Below are positions 1 through 9,059 of a DNA stretch of 64,000 bases, one piece after another. The DNA comes from RI-153 sp963752935 (GTDB lineage Bacteria; Chloroflexota; Anaerolineae; Caldilineales; Caldilineaceae). Within the stretch, counting starts at the first letter, position 1. The number at the start of each line of letters is the position of its first letter. The notes below the pieces were generated by a model that saw only the letters and a list, made by a program, of their open reading frames with translations, was not told the DNA's origin and did not search any database. Where the stretch lies: the NCBI GenBank assembly GCA_963752935.1, contig CAVWAL010000022.1, positions 25,104 through 89,103 on the forward strand, in the 5' to 3' direction. The position numbers and the translations under genes were made by a program.

Positions 1-459
1 GGCGCAAGTGTGATGGTTGGGGCCGAATCGTTACGCCTCACAAGCGAAGTGCCGGGCGTCATCCCTGGGCTGGATAGCCCACAATACCATCCTGTGACTA
101 TGCACTGGGCCATGCCCGATGGCGATGTTGGCTGGATGCGCCTGCGTCACCTGGGGCCGGTGGACGCCCGCGCCGCCGTTGGGCGGCTGACGATTGTGGG
201 GCCGCTGGCGCCGTCGGGGATGGACCGCTACGGCGACATGCACCGGTCCTACGTCTTCGAGATGGCCTGCAACGCCGCGTCCGGCACCGACATCAGCGCC
301 GAAAAGTGGATTCTGCCCGGTCTCACCGTTCACGTGCAGAGCGATCTCCCGGCGCCGGATATTTCCATCGACGGCGACCTGATCTACGTTACCTATGTGC
401 TGCCCCTGGATCGGCCATCTGCTACCTTTGAGCTTGTCCTGGTCTCAGATAACACGTGA
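1..459 (+). CDS. C-terminal part of an unrecognised protein (partial at left edge)
   Basis: The frame is open to the left edge, so the true start lies outside the window and this is the last ~152 residues of a longer protein. The visible part looks like a soluble beta-rich domain (short hydrophobic strands, several Gly/Pro turns, no membrane segment). I do not recognise the family. The stop codon overlaps a possible GTG of the next gene and lies 33 bases before that gene's likelier ATG, so the two are probably co-transcribed. No function is assigned. Confidence 0.6.
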   Translation, partial: GASVMVGAESLRLTSEVPGVIPGLDSPQYHPVTMHWAMPDGDVGWMRLRHLGPVDARAAVGRLTIVGPLAPSGMDRYGDMHRSYVFEMACNAASGTDISAEKWILPGLTVHVQSDLPAPDISIDGDLIYVTYVLPLDRPSATFELVLVSDNT

Positions 460-491
460 CACTCAAACCAATCCTGCCTACGGAGCGACCC

Positions 492-1142
492 ATGCCCCCC
501 AAATTGATCGACCTGACCCAAGTTATCGAACCGACCGGCGCCGATGTGCCGCGCAAGTTTGTGGTCAATATCCACAACGCGCTGCACGAAGTCGAAGGCA
601 AGCAACGTCCTCAAGGCGAATGGTACATTATGAGCGATGTGGAACTGATGAACCACGTAGGCACCCATATCGAAACGCCCTTCCACTGTTTGAAGGAGGG
701 CGCGGACCTTTCTCAGATTGGGCTGGACCAACTGTGTGGTGAGGCGGTGATCCTCGATCTGCGCGGCGCAGAAGCCGAATTTGGCGTCACGCTGGAACAG
801 GTCCGGGCCGCGGCCTCAGCGGCAGGTGGCATCCGCCGTGGGGATATCGTCTTTGGGCAGATGGGCAAGACACGTTACTTTTCCACTGAGGGGTTGCGCT
901 GGATCGTTGAGCAGGGAATCAAATTGATGGGCGTCGACTCGGGGGGTGTAGAGCTCTCGCACGACAAGAGCCATGCCAACATCAACCACCTGCTACTCTT
1001 TCGCGCCGGCATTCCACTGATTGAGAATCTGGCCAACCTGGATCAACTCAGCCAGGCGCGTGTCCAGGTTTACGCCCTGCCCGTCCCCGTGCGCGGGCTG
1101 GACGCCTTTCCACTGCGCGTGGTGGCGGTTGAGACAAACTGA
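492..1142 (+). CDS. Cyclase family protein (kynurenine formamidase-like metal hydrolase)
   Basis: A 216-residue member of the cyclase/kynurenine formamidase family, a cytoplasmic metal-dependent amide or ester hydrolase fold. The family motif HxGTHxExPxH is visible as HVGTHIETPFH near residues 55-65 and holds the expected metal-binding His residues. A second conserved stretch, VDSGGVELSHDKSH, lies near residue 145. I chose the ATG at 492 (MPPKLIDLT) because a GGAG-like site lies just upstream; an in-frame GTG at 456 overlaps the previous stop. The substrate cannot be read from the sequence: the family includes formylkynurenine, isatin and polyketide-type activities. Confidence 0.8.
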   Translation: MPPKLIDLTQVIEPTGADVPRKFVVNIHNALHEVEGKQRPQGEWYIMSDVELMNHVGTHIETPFHCLKEGADLSQIGLDQLCGEAVILDLRGAEAEFGVTLEQVRAAASAAGGIRRGDIVFGQMGKTRYFSTEGLRWIVEQGIKLMGVDSGGVELSHDKSHANINHLLLFRAGIPLIENLANLDQLSQARVQVYALPVPVRGLDAFPLRVVAVETN

Positions 1143-1170
1143 GAGATTGGAGATCGCTTCCCTGCAAAGG

Positions 1171-2049
1171 TTACTCTTTGGGCTGGAAGATATAGTGCCA
1201 TCCGTGATCCGGCAGCAGCGTGCAGTCGACAACCTGATAGCCGGCGCTGAAACAGGATTCGGCGGTCTCGCGCAAGAAGTACCGCCATTCCAGCAGTAAG
1301 CCCGCTTCGACTCTGATCGATGCCACACTTTCAGGAACTGGCACAGCGATGGGCTGTCCATCAAACGTCAGGTTGGGAGCAACGGGCGCGTTGACATGGA
1401 TGCTGGGGCCAACTCGCCGCGTAGGCAGGATCGTCAGGTGAGACGCCATCCAATCGACAGGCTCTTGTTGCGCCGCCAGTGCATTTTCCACACGTTCGCT
1501 GCGCAGATACCAATCGACCTGAAACCGATCGCTGGGCATCCCGGCGTTGAGGTGATCCTGCATTTCGCCGTACTGATTGCGTTTGTAGGTTGAACAGAGC
1601 GCGCCCAGGCGGTGAATGTTAAAGGCTCCGTTGATCCGTTGCAGCGGATCGTAGGTCCATGTGACCCAGTCTGTGATTCCCTGATCGAGGAGGATCTGGC
1701 GTTGGGCCAATTTCAGGCGCAACCCTACGCCGCGTCCGTGCCAATGCTGCAGGACGCCGACCATGTGGCTACAGAACTTGGTCTTCACGGCGTTACCCTC
1801 TTCAGCGAGGCCGGGCCAGCCAAAGGCAATGCCCACCATCCTGCCGGAACTCGCCGGGCCATCTTCGGCAAACGCGCCAAGCAGCATCCCACCGTTCTGT
1901 GCTTGTGTAACCAGCACATGAACAGGCACGATCTCGGTATCAGGTTCGCCGACCCAGACGCGGTGCTGGATCTCCTGGAAATTCTTGCAATCTTCGACGC
2001 TGATCAAAGGGCGGACGGTGATCTCGGGTGCAGCGGGTGCGGTATTCAT
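1171..2049 (-). CDS. Predicted GNAT-superfamily acyltransferase (COG3375-like)
   Basis: A 292-residue protein with an N-terminal acetyltransferase-like half. It starts TVRPLISVEDCKNFQEIQ, has a VGIAFGW core strand near residue 72, and an acetyl-CoA loop-like HGRGVGLRLKLAQR near residue 105. The second half matches the layout of COG3375-type proteins: TWTYDPLQRINGAFNIHRLG, then a region with DWYLRSERV. The recipient substrate is unknown. The ATG at 2049 is preferred over a TTG one codon upstream. It is convergent with the cyclase gene with only 28 bases between them. A perfect 24-bp palindrome lies upstream at 2117-2174. Confidence 0.75.
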   Translation of the reverse strand: MNTAPAAPEITVRPLISVEDCKNFQEIQHRVWVGEPDTEIVPVHVLVTQAQNGGMLLGAFAEDGPASSGRMVGIAFGWPGLAEEGNAVKTKFCSHMVGVLQHWHGRGVGLRLKLAQRQILLDQGITDWVTWTYDPLQRINGAFNIHRLGALCSTYKRNQYGEMQDHLNAGMPSDRFQVDWYLRSERVENALAAQQEPVDWMASHLTILPTRRVGPSIHVNAPVAPNLTFDGQPIAVPVPESVASIRVEAGLLLEWRYFLRETAESCFSAGYQVVDCTLLPDHGWHYIFQPKE

Positions 2050-2116
2050 CAATGGCTCAGGTCCGAATCAGTGAATGAAGGGTAGAATTGGATGTTGTGT
2101 CAAGCATGAGATGATG

Positions 2117-2174
2117 GTACGGGCGCTGCTTGCCGCGCCCATTCGGCACAGGGCGCGGCAAGCAGCGCCCGTAC
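2117..2174. repeat. Perfect 24-bp inverted repeat (hairpin)
   Basis: The arms at 2117-2140 and 2151-2174 are exact reverse complements around a 10-base loop. There is no T-tract, so it is not a classic intrinsic terminator. It lies between the GNAT and TrmA-like genes, both on the minus strand. The core GGGCGCTGCTTGC-YGCGCCC recurs at 28404-28431, so this is a member of a dispersed hairpin family. Confidence 0.85.
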
Positions 2175-2206
2175 GAGATTGCAATCGATTCACAGATGAC
2201 GTGACA

Positions 2207-3667
2207 CTAACGTACACGATCAAAGCGGATCACCACGGTGACTGCATCTTGCTGGGGTTGCAGGTCAACCGGTTGAATGGAGACCAGTTGAAAACGGGCG
2301 GCCCTGGCATAGGCGATGAGGGTGGCCAATGTGTCCAGGGCGTCAACAACCACGGCCACACGCAAGATCCCCAGCCGATCCAGATGGCGGAAGATGACAT
2401 CGTCTACTTCGGGCGTGGTGGGCGTAAGCAGCGCCACGTTCGTTTCGTACTCGCCGCGGTGTAAATGATCGAGGACGCGTCGCACCCGTCCGCGGTGAAG
2501 GGCGACGTTGTCTGTGCCCGCGATATTGGCTTCCAACGCGGCCACAGGCAATTCTTCATTTTCGACGGCGATGACGGTGGCTGCATGTTGCGCCACCCCA
2601 CGCGTAATGATCCCGGCGCCCGCCCAAAGGTGGATCACATGTTCGAACGGCTGAACTTCGAGTACTGACGCCACGACAGCGCCAATCACTTCGTCACCGA
2701 GCAGATGTGGGGAAACGACCGGGGCGCCGCCCATAGCCGGGTAGGCCACCAGCGATTCCTCACCCCAGCCGACCGTGTAGGTCCAGTCGCCGACGATCAG
2801 TTCGACGGCATCCAGATCATCGCGCTGAGGACGGCGCAGTAGTACGTTGACCGGCAAATCAAGTTCGAGATCAGGAATGTCCCCGCTGCGGCTTTCCAAA
2901 ACGACGGTGCCCTGATGATTGTCGCTCACTTCGCTGGCCGTGCCGCCCACAGAAAGCTCAATGCTCATCAGATCGCGGGCAAGTGCACTGCCGTCGGCTT
3001 CGTCCACGGCAAAGGCGGCAAAGAGATCGGCCAACTGCGGATGCTGGAGCAGACAGAAGTCGACGGGCATCAGCAACGATGTTGTGTGATCGGCTCGATA
3101 CGCCTGGCGGGTCGGCAGGCAGCGGCGTCCTCGGGGGTCGAGGCGGAAGGTCATCTGCGTCAGGTAGCCATAGTCCAGGGCGACATCTTCCTCTTGGTAA
3201 GGATCACCCAACGCAACCACCTCGGCCACCACTTTCGCGGCGGCCTCGCGTTGATGACGAACTGCACCTTTGAAGATCGACGCCCGCACCAATTCCTCGA
3301 TGATCATCGTGCGTTTCAGAGTCAACTGTTCATCGTAGGCAATGTGCTGCCAGGCGCACCCGGCACAGCGCGGCAGCCCATCGGGGTTCAACTGTGTGCC
3401 ATCAGGCAGGCTGACAGGCTGCGGCGGACCAAAGTAGGGGCACGGCGGCGTCACCCGTTGGGCGGAGGCCTCCACAACCCGGCGCAACCGTCCGTTCAAC
3501 TGAGGCAACGAGGCATCGGCCATCTCCTCGTCTTCGATGTCGACGACCACGCGTTCGCCGGGGATCGCGTCCGCCACCAGTACGGGTCTGCCATCATCAG
3601 GGTGAAGCCCGACGGCTTCACCGCCGGTTGCGATTGTGGTAAGGGTAAGCTCTATGGACTGCGCCAT
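2207..3667 (-). CDS. TrmA/RlmD-family protein lacking the catalytic cysteine
   Basis: A 486-residue protein with the architecture of RNA m5U methyltransferases: an N-terminal TRAM-like domain (residues ~1-60), four cysteines suited to a 4Fe-4S cluster (Cys76, Cys101, Cys104, Cys205) and a C-terminal Rossmann domain with a glycine-rich loop LWAGAG. In active enzymes the C-terminus carries SCNP with the nucleophilic Cys, and a later Glu acts as base. Here the aligned segment near residues 438-444 reads VVVDALD and the Glu position is Val, so both appear lost. About 19 extra residues lie between the first two Fe-S cysteines. The start MAQSIELTL is chosen over a 66-codon upstream extension because it begins the TRAM domain. 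It may be a pseudo-methyltransferase or an RNA-binding paralogue. Confidence 0.8.
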   Translation of the reverse strand: MAQSIELTLTTIATGGEAVGLHPDDGRPVLVADAIPGERVVVDIEDEEMADASLPQLNGRLRRVVEASAQRVTPPCPYFGPPQPVSLPDGTQLNPDGLPRCAGCAWQHIAYDEQLTLKRTMIIEELVRASIFKGAVRHQREAAAKVVAEVVALGDPYQEEDVALDYGYLTQMTFRLDPRGRRCLPTRQAYRADHTTSLLMPVDFCLLQHPQLADLFAAFAVDEADGSALARDLMSIELSVGGTASEVSDNHQGTVVLESRSGDIPDLELDLPVNVLLRRPQRDDLDAVELIVGDWTYTVGWGEESLVAYPAMGGAPVVSPHLLGDEVIGAVVASVLEVQPFEHVIHLWAGAGIITRGVAQHAATVIAVENEELPVAALEANIAGTDNVALHRGRVRRVLDHLHRGEYETNVALLTPTTPEVDDVIFRHLDRLGILRVAVVVDALDTLATLIAYARAARFQLVSIQPVDLQPQQDAVTVVIRFDRVR

Positions 3668-3939
3668 GCAGGCAATTGTCTCTTTCCATCGGGAACTGGT
3701 CGGCCAGATCGAATCAGCATCTTGCCCGCTGATTGTACCCTCCAGCGCCATCCATAGCAAGCTATCGCAGTCTGTGCAGAGAGTGTTGCGGCGGTTGTGA
3801 AAAGTGGCGGCTGGCGCTATACTAGGCGACGGCGCACCCCGTCGGTCGTCCACCGAGTCAGGCATTCATACGCCATTCAGGCCACGTTGCTCGTTAACCG
3901 TCAATTCCTAGATTCCGCATTTACCCAAGGGAGCAGAAC

Positions 3940-5754
3940 ATGAACCGGCTGCCTACGTTTTCAACACGCCGCGCTCAGAAAGCGCAAACCGTTGCCCCGA
4001 TCGACAAACAGTCGCTTCAGATCAGCCGTCTGCTTTTGTGGATGATGGCGGCGCTGTTGGCCGTACTCGCCACCACATCCGTTCTCGCCCAGGACGATGG
4101 GTACACGTACACCGTCCAACCTGGTGACAACTGGTCGAGCGTGGCATTGCGTGTTGGCCTGACCGTAAAAGAACTACGCGCCGCCAATCCACAGGCCATT
4201 CGCTCAACCGGATGGCTGATCGTCGGTGAAAAGCTTTTCATCCCTACTCCGCCCGAAGTCAAGCAAGTCTACTACGAAGTCCAGCGCGGGGATGGGTGGT
4301 CGATGATTGCCAAGGAGTACGGCATTCCCACCCGGTTGTTGCAGGCGGCAAATCCACGCTCACTGCGCGCCGGGCAAGTCTTGTACGTGGGCGAGAGGCT
4401 GTTGATCCCCACTGCCGCCGAAGCGCAGCCTACCAGTGCCACAACGCCAACCCCGACGGACGAACCTGTTGAAGAGGCCGCCGTGGTGGAAGTGGTGGTG
4501 GTGACGGACGAACCCACAGCGGAGCCTGCCGAAGGGCGAACCTCCGGACAGACTGAAGAATCGACACCGGAGGCAACGGTCGATCCGCTTTCGTTGCTGC
4601 CCGAATGTCCGCTCGCCTTTGAGGAGTACCCGCCGGCGATCCTGGCCGTCCTCAACAGTGGACCGACCGGCCGCGATCTGCTGATCACCTACCTGGAAAC
4701 CTGTGGCATCGACGAAAGCGCAGCGATCACTCCGCTCGATCTGGGCGACGACGGTGAAGATGTCATCCTGACTTACGAGACCAGTGAAACGGACGCGCGC
4801 AGTTCGGTGGCGCGTCGCAGTGAACTGCTGATCCTCAGCGGAGACGCCGCCGAAGGCTTCGAGGTTGCCTATACGGCCTACGCCGCCGGCAGCGTCGAAC
4901 TCCTCTCCACCGAGGACATTAACAATGACGACCGGCCTGATGTGGTCTGGATCGACACGACCTGCGGGGCCAGCACCTGCTTCGATACCGTCTACGTGCG
5001 CAGTTGGGATGGCTCATCCTGGCGCGATTGGACGGAAGGCACCGTCACCATGGCCTCCGCCGAGGTGACCCTGACCGATGCAGACGACAGTGTCGACGGG
5101 CAGGAATTGCAGATCACAGGCGGGCAGTACGGCAGTTTCGGGGCCGGCCCCCAACGTGTGCGAACCGAAATCTGGGGCAGCGTCGACGGCGGCCCCTACA
5201 CCATGCTGTCCGAGACATTTGAGAGCAGCGACTGTCTTTATCACACAATCCTTGATGCCAATCAGGCTTTTGCCGCAGCCGACTTTGATGCGGCGCAGAC
5301 CCTTTACGAACGCGCGGCCAGCGACGAAAGCCTGACTGCCTGTTGGACCCGTGCGGACGAACTCGACGAACTGCGCAGCTTCGCCTGGTTCCGGCTGGGC
5401 CTCATCACCGGCTACCGGGGTGAAGTGGAGGATACCGAAGCGTTGATCGCTCAGTTGGTCGAATCCTACGCCGATATGCCTTACGCAGATATCGGTCAGC
5501 GCTGGCTCGACGCCTACCTGGATAGTGGCGATTTGAAGGTGGCCTGCACGCAGATCAATGAGTATGCGGCAGGCGCAGGAGCCGCCGCCGTGGAAATGCT
5601 GGCCGACTATGGGTATGCCAATCCGTCCTTTGCCGCCGGCGACGTTTGCCCGATCCTCAGCGTAGACGCACCGACCATCGAACCACGCGGCGACGGCACA
5701 TCTGACGCCACGTCGAGTCTCAGCAGATTCCTCTGCCGCAACCACCGCGCCTGA
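3940..5754 (+). CDS. LysM-repeat surface protein, N-terminal part (frameshifted)
   Basis: A 604-residue ORF with an N-terminal membrane/signal segment (residues ~30-50, ending VLAQ) and two LysM peptidoglycan-binding domains (about 56-103 and 110-157, both of form YxVQxGD..W..IA). A Thr/Pro/Glu-rich linker follows, then a module starting LPECPLAFEEY with a repeat resembling FG-GAP/VCBS (DINNDDRPDVVW) and a helical TPR-like part. The same module recurs in the next ORF (LPECPATLGEY), which lies in another frame. The last ~15 residues here are probably out-of-frame translation after a one-base shift near 5719. It is likely cell-wall attached and extracellular. A GGGAG ribosome site precedes the ATG. 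Confidence 0.75.
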   Translation: MNRLPTFSTRRAQKAQTVAPIDKQSLQISRLLLWMMAALLAVLATTSVLAQDDGYTYTVQPGDNWSSVALRVGLTVKELRAANPQAIRSTGWLIVGEKLFIPTPPEVKQVYYEVQRGDGWSMIAKEYGIPTRLLQAANPRSLRAGQVLYVGERLLIPTAAEAQPTSATTPTPTDEPVEEAAVVEVVVVTDEPTAEPAEGRTSGQTEESTPEATVDPLSLLPECPLAFEEYPPAILAVLNSGPTGRDLLITYLETCGIDESAAITPLDLGDDGEDVILTYETSETDARSSVARRSELLILSGDAAEGFEVAYTAYAAGSVELLSTEDINNDDRPDVVWIDTTCGASTCFDTVYVRSWDGSSWRDWTEGTVTMASAEVTLTDADDSVDGQELQITGGQYGSFGAGPQRVRTEIWGSVDGGPYTMLSETFESSDCLYHTILDANQAFAAADFDAAQTLYERAASDESLTACWTRADELDELRSFAWFRLGLITGYRGEVEDTEALIAQLVESYADMPYADIGQRWLDAYLDSGDLKVACTQINEYAAGAGAAAVEMLADYGYANPSFAAGDVCPILSVDAPTIEPRGDGTSDATSSLSRFLCRNHRA

Positions 5755-5809
5755 CACGAAAACGCTGGAACTTACCCTGACTGAGGAACTGCCCGAATGC
5801 CCGGCTACG

Positions 5810-6904
5810 TTGGGCGAGTATGGTGATGTACTGGCCGAGGTGCTGGCGCAGACTGACGACACCCTTGTGCTGGAAACCTGGCTGCGACTGTGCGATGCCC
5901 TCACCGATGATCGGGGTGGGCTGGTGGTCTTCGATCTGAATGAAGACGGTACAGACGATCTGTTTGTCTTTCCTACCATCATCAGCGACCTGGGCTACGG
6001 TCCTGGCGGCGCCGACGGCGTGCTCATTATCTTTAACCTCGATGATGAGGGCGTCTACAGCGCCGTCTACAATGAGGCCGTTTACGGCCTACCGACCCTC
6101 CTCTCCGTGGGCGACGTCAATGAGGACGGCCAGTCCGAACTCATCTGGCAGGTGGAAAGCTGTTCGACTTTCTGTGTAACCGGCGTACAGTCGCTCAGTT
6201 GGGATGAAGAAAGCGGCACATACGTACAGGGTGTTGTCCCCGGTGCGGCGACGGCTAACGGCGAAGTCTTCATCGAGGCGGTGGGCGAGGATGATCCTGG
6301 CGTTGGGCGGCAGATCCGGTTGGTGGGCGGCCTGAGTGGCACACCCGCCGGTGGCCTGGAAGTTGCCCACGAAGAAGTCTGGCAGAGCATTGACGGCGGT
6401 CCTTTCCGTCGCATTTCGTGGACCTATGACCGTGAGGCCGAAAATGGCGACTGCCTGGCCCTCCATCTGGTCGAAGCGGATGTCGCCATGCAAGCGTCGG
6501 ACCTGCTGGGGTATGACGCCGCCATCGACAAGTACGCGGCGGCCCTTGCCAACAGCGATCTGCGGGCGTGCAGCATTTTCGCCATGGAAGAAGATGAGGA
6601 ATTGGCCCTGCTCCGTGGGCTGGCTAGCTTCCGCCTGATACAGGCGCAAGCCCTGAGCGGAGACGACGAAGCCGCGGCCGCTACCCTGGCCGAAATGACG
6701 GCGAATCAACCCGACGCCAAGTACACGACCATCGCCGGCACCTGGCTGGAAAGCTATCAGGCCGACGGTGATGCCGCTGCTGCCTGTGACGGTGTTGTTG
6801 ATATCTTCGAGGTGGACAGCAAGCTCTGGCAAGTCACCGATAACTATGGCTATGATCACCCGGCCCTGGCCGCCGAGCAGATCTGTTTCGTCCCATCCGA
6901 ATGA
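5810..6904 (+). CDS. LysM-repeat surface protein, C-terminal part (second module)
   Basis: A 364-residue ORF that repeats the C-terminal module of the preceding LysM ORF. It has a Cys near the start (PECPATLGEY, then RLCDAL), an EF-hand-like DLNEDGTDDLFV, DVNEDGQSELIWQ and a second half of TPR-like helices. Read upstream in this frame it continues as ADSSAATTAPDTKTLELT, a Ser/Thr-rich linker that would join naturally to the LysM ORF. It is therefore most likely the distal half of one ~985-residue protein rather than a separate gene. The nominal TTG start has no obvious ribosome site. Either a real frameshift or a sequence error near 5719 explains the split. Confidence 0.7.
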   Translation: MGEYGDVLAEVLAQTDDTLVLETWLRLCDALTDDRGGLVVFDLNEDGTDDLFVFPTIISDLGYGPGGADGVLIIFNLDDEGVYSAVYNEAVYGLPTLLSVGDVNEDGQSELIWQVESCSTFCVTGVQSLSWDEESGTYVQGVVPGAATANGEVFIEAVGEDDPGVGRQIRLVGGLSGTPAGGLEVAHEEVWQSIDGGPFRRISWTYDREAENGDCLALHLVEADVAMQASDLLGYDAAIDKYAAALANSDLRACSIFAMEEDEELALLRGLASFRLIQAQALSGDDEAAAATLAEMTANQPDAKYTTIAGTWLESYQADGDAAAACDGVVDIFEVDSKLWQVTDNYGYDHPALAAEQICFVPSE

Positions 6905-6939
6905 GTAACTGGTTACTCTGTAACCAATATTGTTGTGGA

Positions 6940-6976
6940 TTTTGTGTGGGTGGGTCGAAGACCCACCCACACAAAA
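6940..6976. terminator. Perfect 17-bp hairpin after the LysM gene
   Basis: The arms 6940-6956 and 6960-6976 are exact reverse complements with a GAA loop. The outer pairs are A/T-rich (TTTT...AAAA), but no run of T follows on the plus strand. It probably ends transcription of the LysM gene or stabilises its 3' end. The rest of 6905-7182 holds a small hairpin at 7033-7053 (AGCAAATC/GATTTGCT) and no gene that I can support. Confidence 0.6.
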
Positions 6977-7182
6977 CAACCCTTCATGTGCCGATAAAAA
7001 TGCTGCACGAGCAGGCCGGCGTCGGCGCGAGCAGCAAATCTTCATGATTTGCTAACGTCGCCTACATACAATCGCAAAATTGAGTTGATATTCTTTGTGC
7101 TCGACTACCTAAACCTGCCGTTGGCAGTGCAACGGTAGTCTTTCGCAGACCAAACCAACTTTCAACTCGAAGGAGCCTTTGT

Positions 7183-7953
7183 ATGTCGGTGACGAAGCAC
7201 TTTTCTCAGCGCTGGCCTCTGTTTTTGCTGATTGCGATGACGCTGCTGATCGGCGCGTGTAGCCAAACGGTTGCGCCGGTGGCGGAGTCTATCGCCGAGC
7301 CGGCCACAGCGCCGGAGCCCACGACTGCCCCCACAGACGCCCCCGCCCTGGAGGAAGCCCCTGCCACTGTCGAGCCGACTTCGGCCCCTGCCCAGGAAGT
7401 CGCTGCCTCTCCCGCCACACCGTTGGCCTTTGTCATCGACGGCGAACGATCCCAAGTGCGTTTTGTGATCGATGAAGTCTTACGCGGCCAGCCTACCACC
7501 GTCACCGGCGTCAACAATCAGGTGAACGGCAACATGCTGGTGGACCCATCCAATCCTGCTGCCACTGAGATCGGCATGTTGACTATCGGCGCCGGCGCCT
7601 TCGTCACCGACAGTGGACAGCGTAATGGCGCCATCCAACGCTTCATTCTCCAGAGCGGACAGCACCCCACCATCACCTTTGCGCCCACGCAGCTCAGCGG
7701 CCTGCCTGCATCCGCCACGGTGGGCGACAGCTTCGACTTCCAGGTCAGCGGTGATCTCACAATCCGAGACATCACCAATCCGGTCACCTTCGATGTCACG
7801 GCCAACATTGTCTCAGATGGCGAACTGCAATTGAGCGGCAGCACTCAGATCCTGCGCGGCGACTTTTCACTCAGCATCCCACAGGTCCCCTTCGTCGCCA
7901 GTGTCACAGACGAAGTTGCACTCGAATTCGACCTGGTTGCCGTAGCCGAATAA
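7183..7953 (+). CDS. YceI-family lipoprotein
   Basis: A 256-residue exported lipoprotein. It has a signal peptide with lipobox LLIGAC (Cys near residue 25), a long Pro/Ala/Thr linker to about residue 80, then a YceI-type lipocalin-like beta-barrel domain starting FVIDGERSQVRFVI and containing GDLTIRDITNPVTFDV. YceI domains bind long-chain isoprenoid-like or amphiphilic ligands in an extended barrel; the ligand here is unknown. An AAGGAG site lies about 8 bases upstream of the ATG. The gene ends 21 bases from the convergent Gfo/Idh/MocA gene, with no terminator hairpin between them. Confidence 0.88.
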   Translation: MSVTKHFSQRWPLFLLIAMTLLIGACSQTVAPVAESIAEPATAPEPTTAPTDAPALEEAPATVEPTSAPAQEVAASPATPLAFVIDGERSQVRFVIDEVLRGQPTTVTGVNNQVNGNMLVDPSNPAATEIGMLTIGAGAFVTDSGQRNGAIQRFILQSGQHPTITFAPTQLSGLPASATVGDSFDFQVSGDLTIRDITNPVTFDVTANIVSDGELQLSGSTQILRGDFSLSIPQVPFVASVTDEVALEFDLVAVAE

Positions 7954-7974
7954 GTAGAATCGGGATGGCTGAAC

Positions 7975-8982
7975 CTACCCAATCTCGACTTTCTTGTTCG
8001 TGCGCGCGGATTCGTAGACGGCCATCGCCATGGCCACGGCGGTGATGCCCTCTTCGATGCCGACGCTGGGTTGTTTGTCCTGGGCCACGCAGTCGAGGAA
8101 GTGGTTAAAGGCGTGGGTATAGCGAGTGTTGCCCAGCGCCTCGGGCGATTGGACGATGCTGTGTATGGCTTCGTCGGCGCGCGTGGCCCAGGATAGCTGT
8201 TCCCACATGTGCTCGCGACCGCCAAGATGGGCCTGACCGTTGGCCGTGATCATGTCGATGCGCGGGAAGTGGCGGTGAGCATTCGTGCCGATGCCGCCAA
8301 TCGTCAATGCGGCCACAGCGCCGCCGGCAAATCGCACCGTCACGGCGGCGGCGTGTTCTGAGGGCGTAGCAAGCGGATTGATCGCCTCTGCAGTCAGCGA
8401 AACAGGCTTGCCCAGCAGATAGCAGACGGCGTCGAAGAGATGGCCTGAGTTTTCGTTAAAGATGCCGTTGCCGCTCTGCGGGTTCCACAGCCAACCACCG
8501 GCGGGCGGATTGAGGTTGAAGATGTACTCGCCGTTGAGCAGCCAGCCTTCGCCCAGTTCGCCGTCCATGAGGCTGCGCAGTCTGGCAATCGCCGGGTGAA
8601 AGCGGAAGCTGAAGGCGACCATCACTTTGGCGTCGTGGTCGCGGCAGATGGCGGCCAGGCGATGTGCCGCCTCCAGATCGGGCGCCCACGGCTTTTCTAC
8701 AAACAGGGGCAACCCTTTGCGCGCCGCCGCAGAGACCAACTCCTCACGTGCGCCGGGAGCGGTGGCGATGCAGATGGCGTCCAGATCCTCGCGCTCGATC
8801 AGTTCCAGGCCGTTGCGGTAAGCGGTTGCCCCGTAGTGGGCCGCATAGCCGTCCAATCCGCCGGGCAGATCGGCGCTACGGTCGGCGATCGCCACCAATT
8901 CTGCGTTCTGCATGTTCGCCAGGGTGCGCACCAGTTGACGCCCGAAGCGTAGGCCGATGACGCCAATACGGATTTTGTCCAT
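7975..8982 (-). CDS. Gfo/Idh/MocA-family NAD(P)-dependent oxidoreductase
   Basis: A 335-residue protein with the N-terminal Rossmann motif IGVIGLRFGRQLVR, where the usual GxGxxG is altered to GLRFGR. It then has the family's EKPWAPD motif (about residue 95) and a C-terminal alpha/beta domain containing NSGHLFDAVCYLLG, which carries the His/Asp typical of the active site. Such enzymes oxidise or reduce sugars, inositols and related polyols. A strong AGGAGG site precedes the ATG at 8982. The substrate cannot be read from the sequence, and the neighbours on this strand do not define a pathway. Confidence 0.88.
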   Translation of the reverse strand: MDKIRIGVIGLRFGRQLVRTLANMQNAELVAIADRSADLPGGLDGYAAHYGATAYRNGLELIEREDLDAICIATAPGAREELVSAAARKGLPLFVEKPWAPDLEAAHRLAAICRDHDAKVMVAFSFRFHPAIARLRSLMDGELGEGWLLNGEYIFNLNPPAGGWLWNPQSGNGIFNENSGHLFDAVCYLLGKPVSLTAEAINPLATPSEHAAAVTVRFAGGAVAALTIGGIGTNAHRHFPRIDMITANGQAHLGGREHMWEQLSWATRADEAIHSIVQSPEALGNTRYTHAFNHFLDCVAQDKQPSVGIEEGITAVAMAMAVYESARTNKKVEIG

Positions 8983-9059
8983 ATGTTTCCTCCTAGGGGA
9001 TGTGGTTGGGATTTGGGCAAGATGTTGCGGAACCGAAGATGATGAGATGAGACGCGGTA

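Noticed and set aside
3668..3865. 66-residue N-terminal extension of the TrmA/RlmD-like protein
   Set aside because: The TRAM-like domain starts at 3667 and the extension has no similarity to the family.
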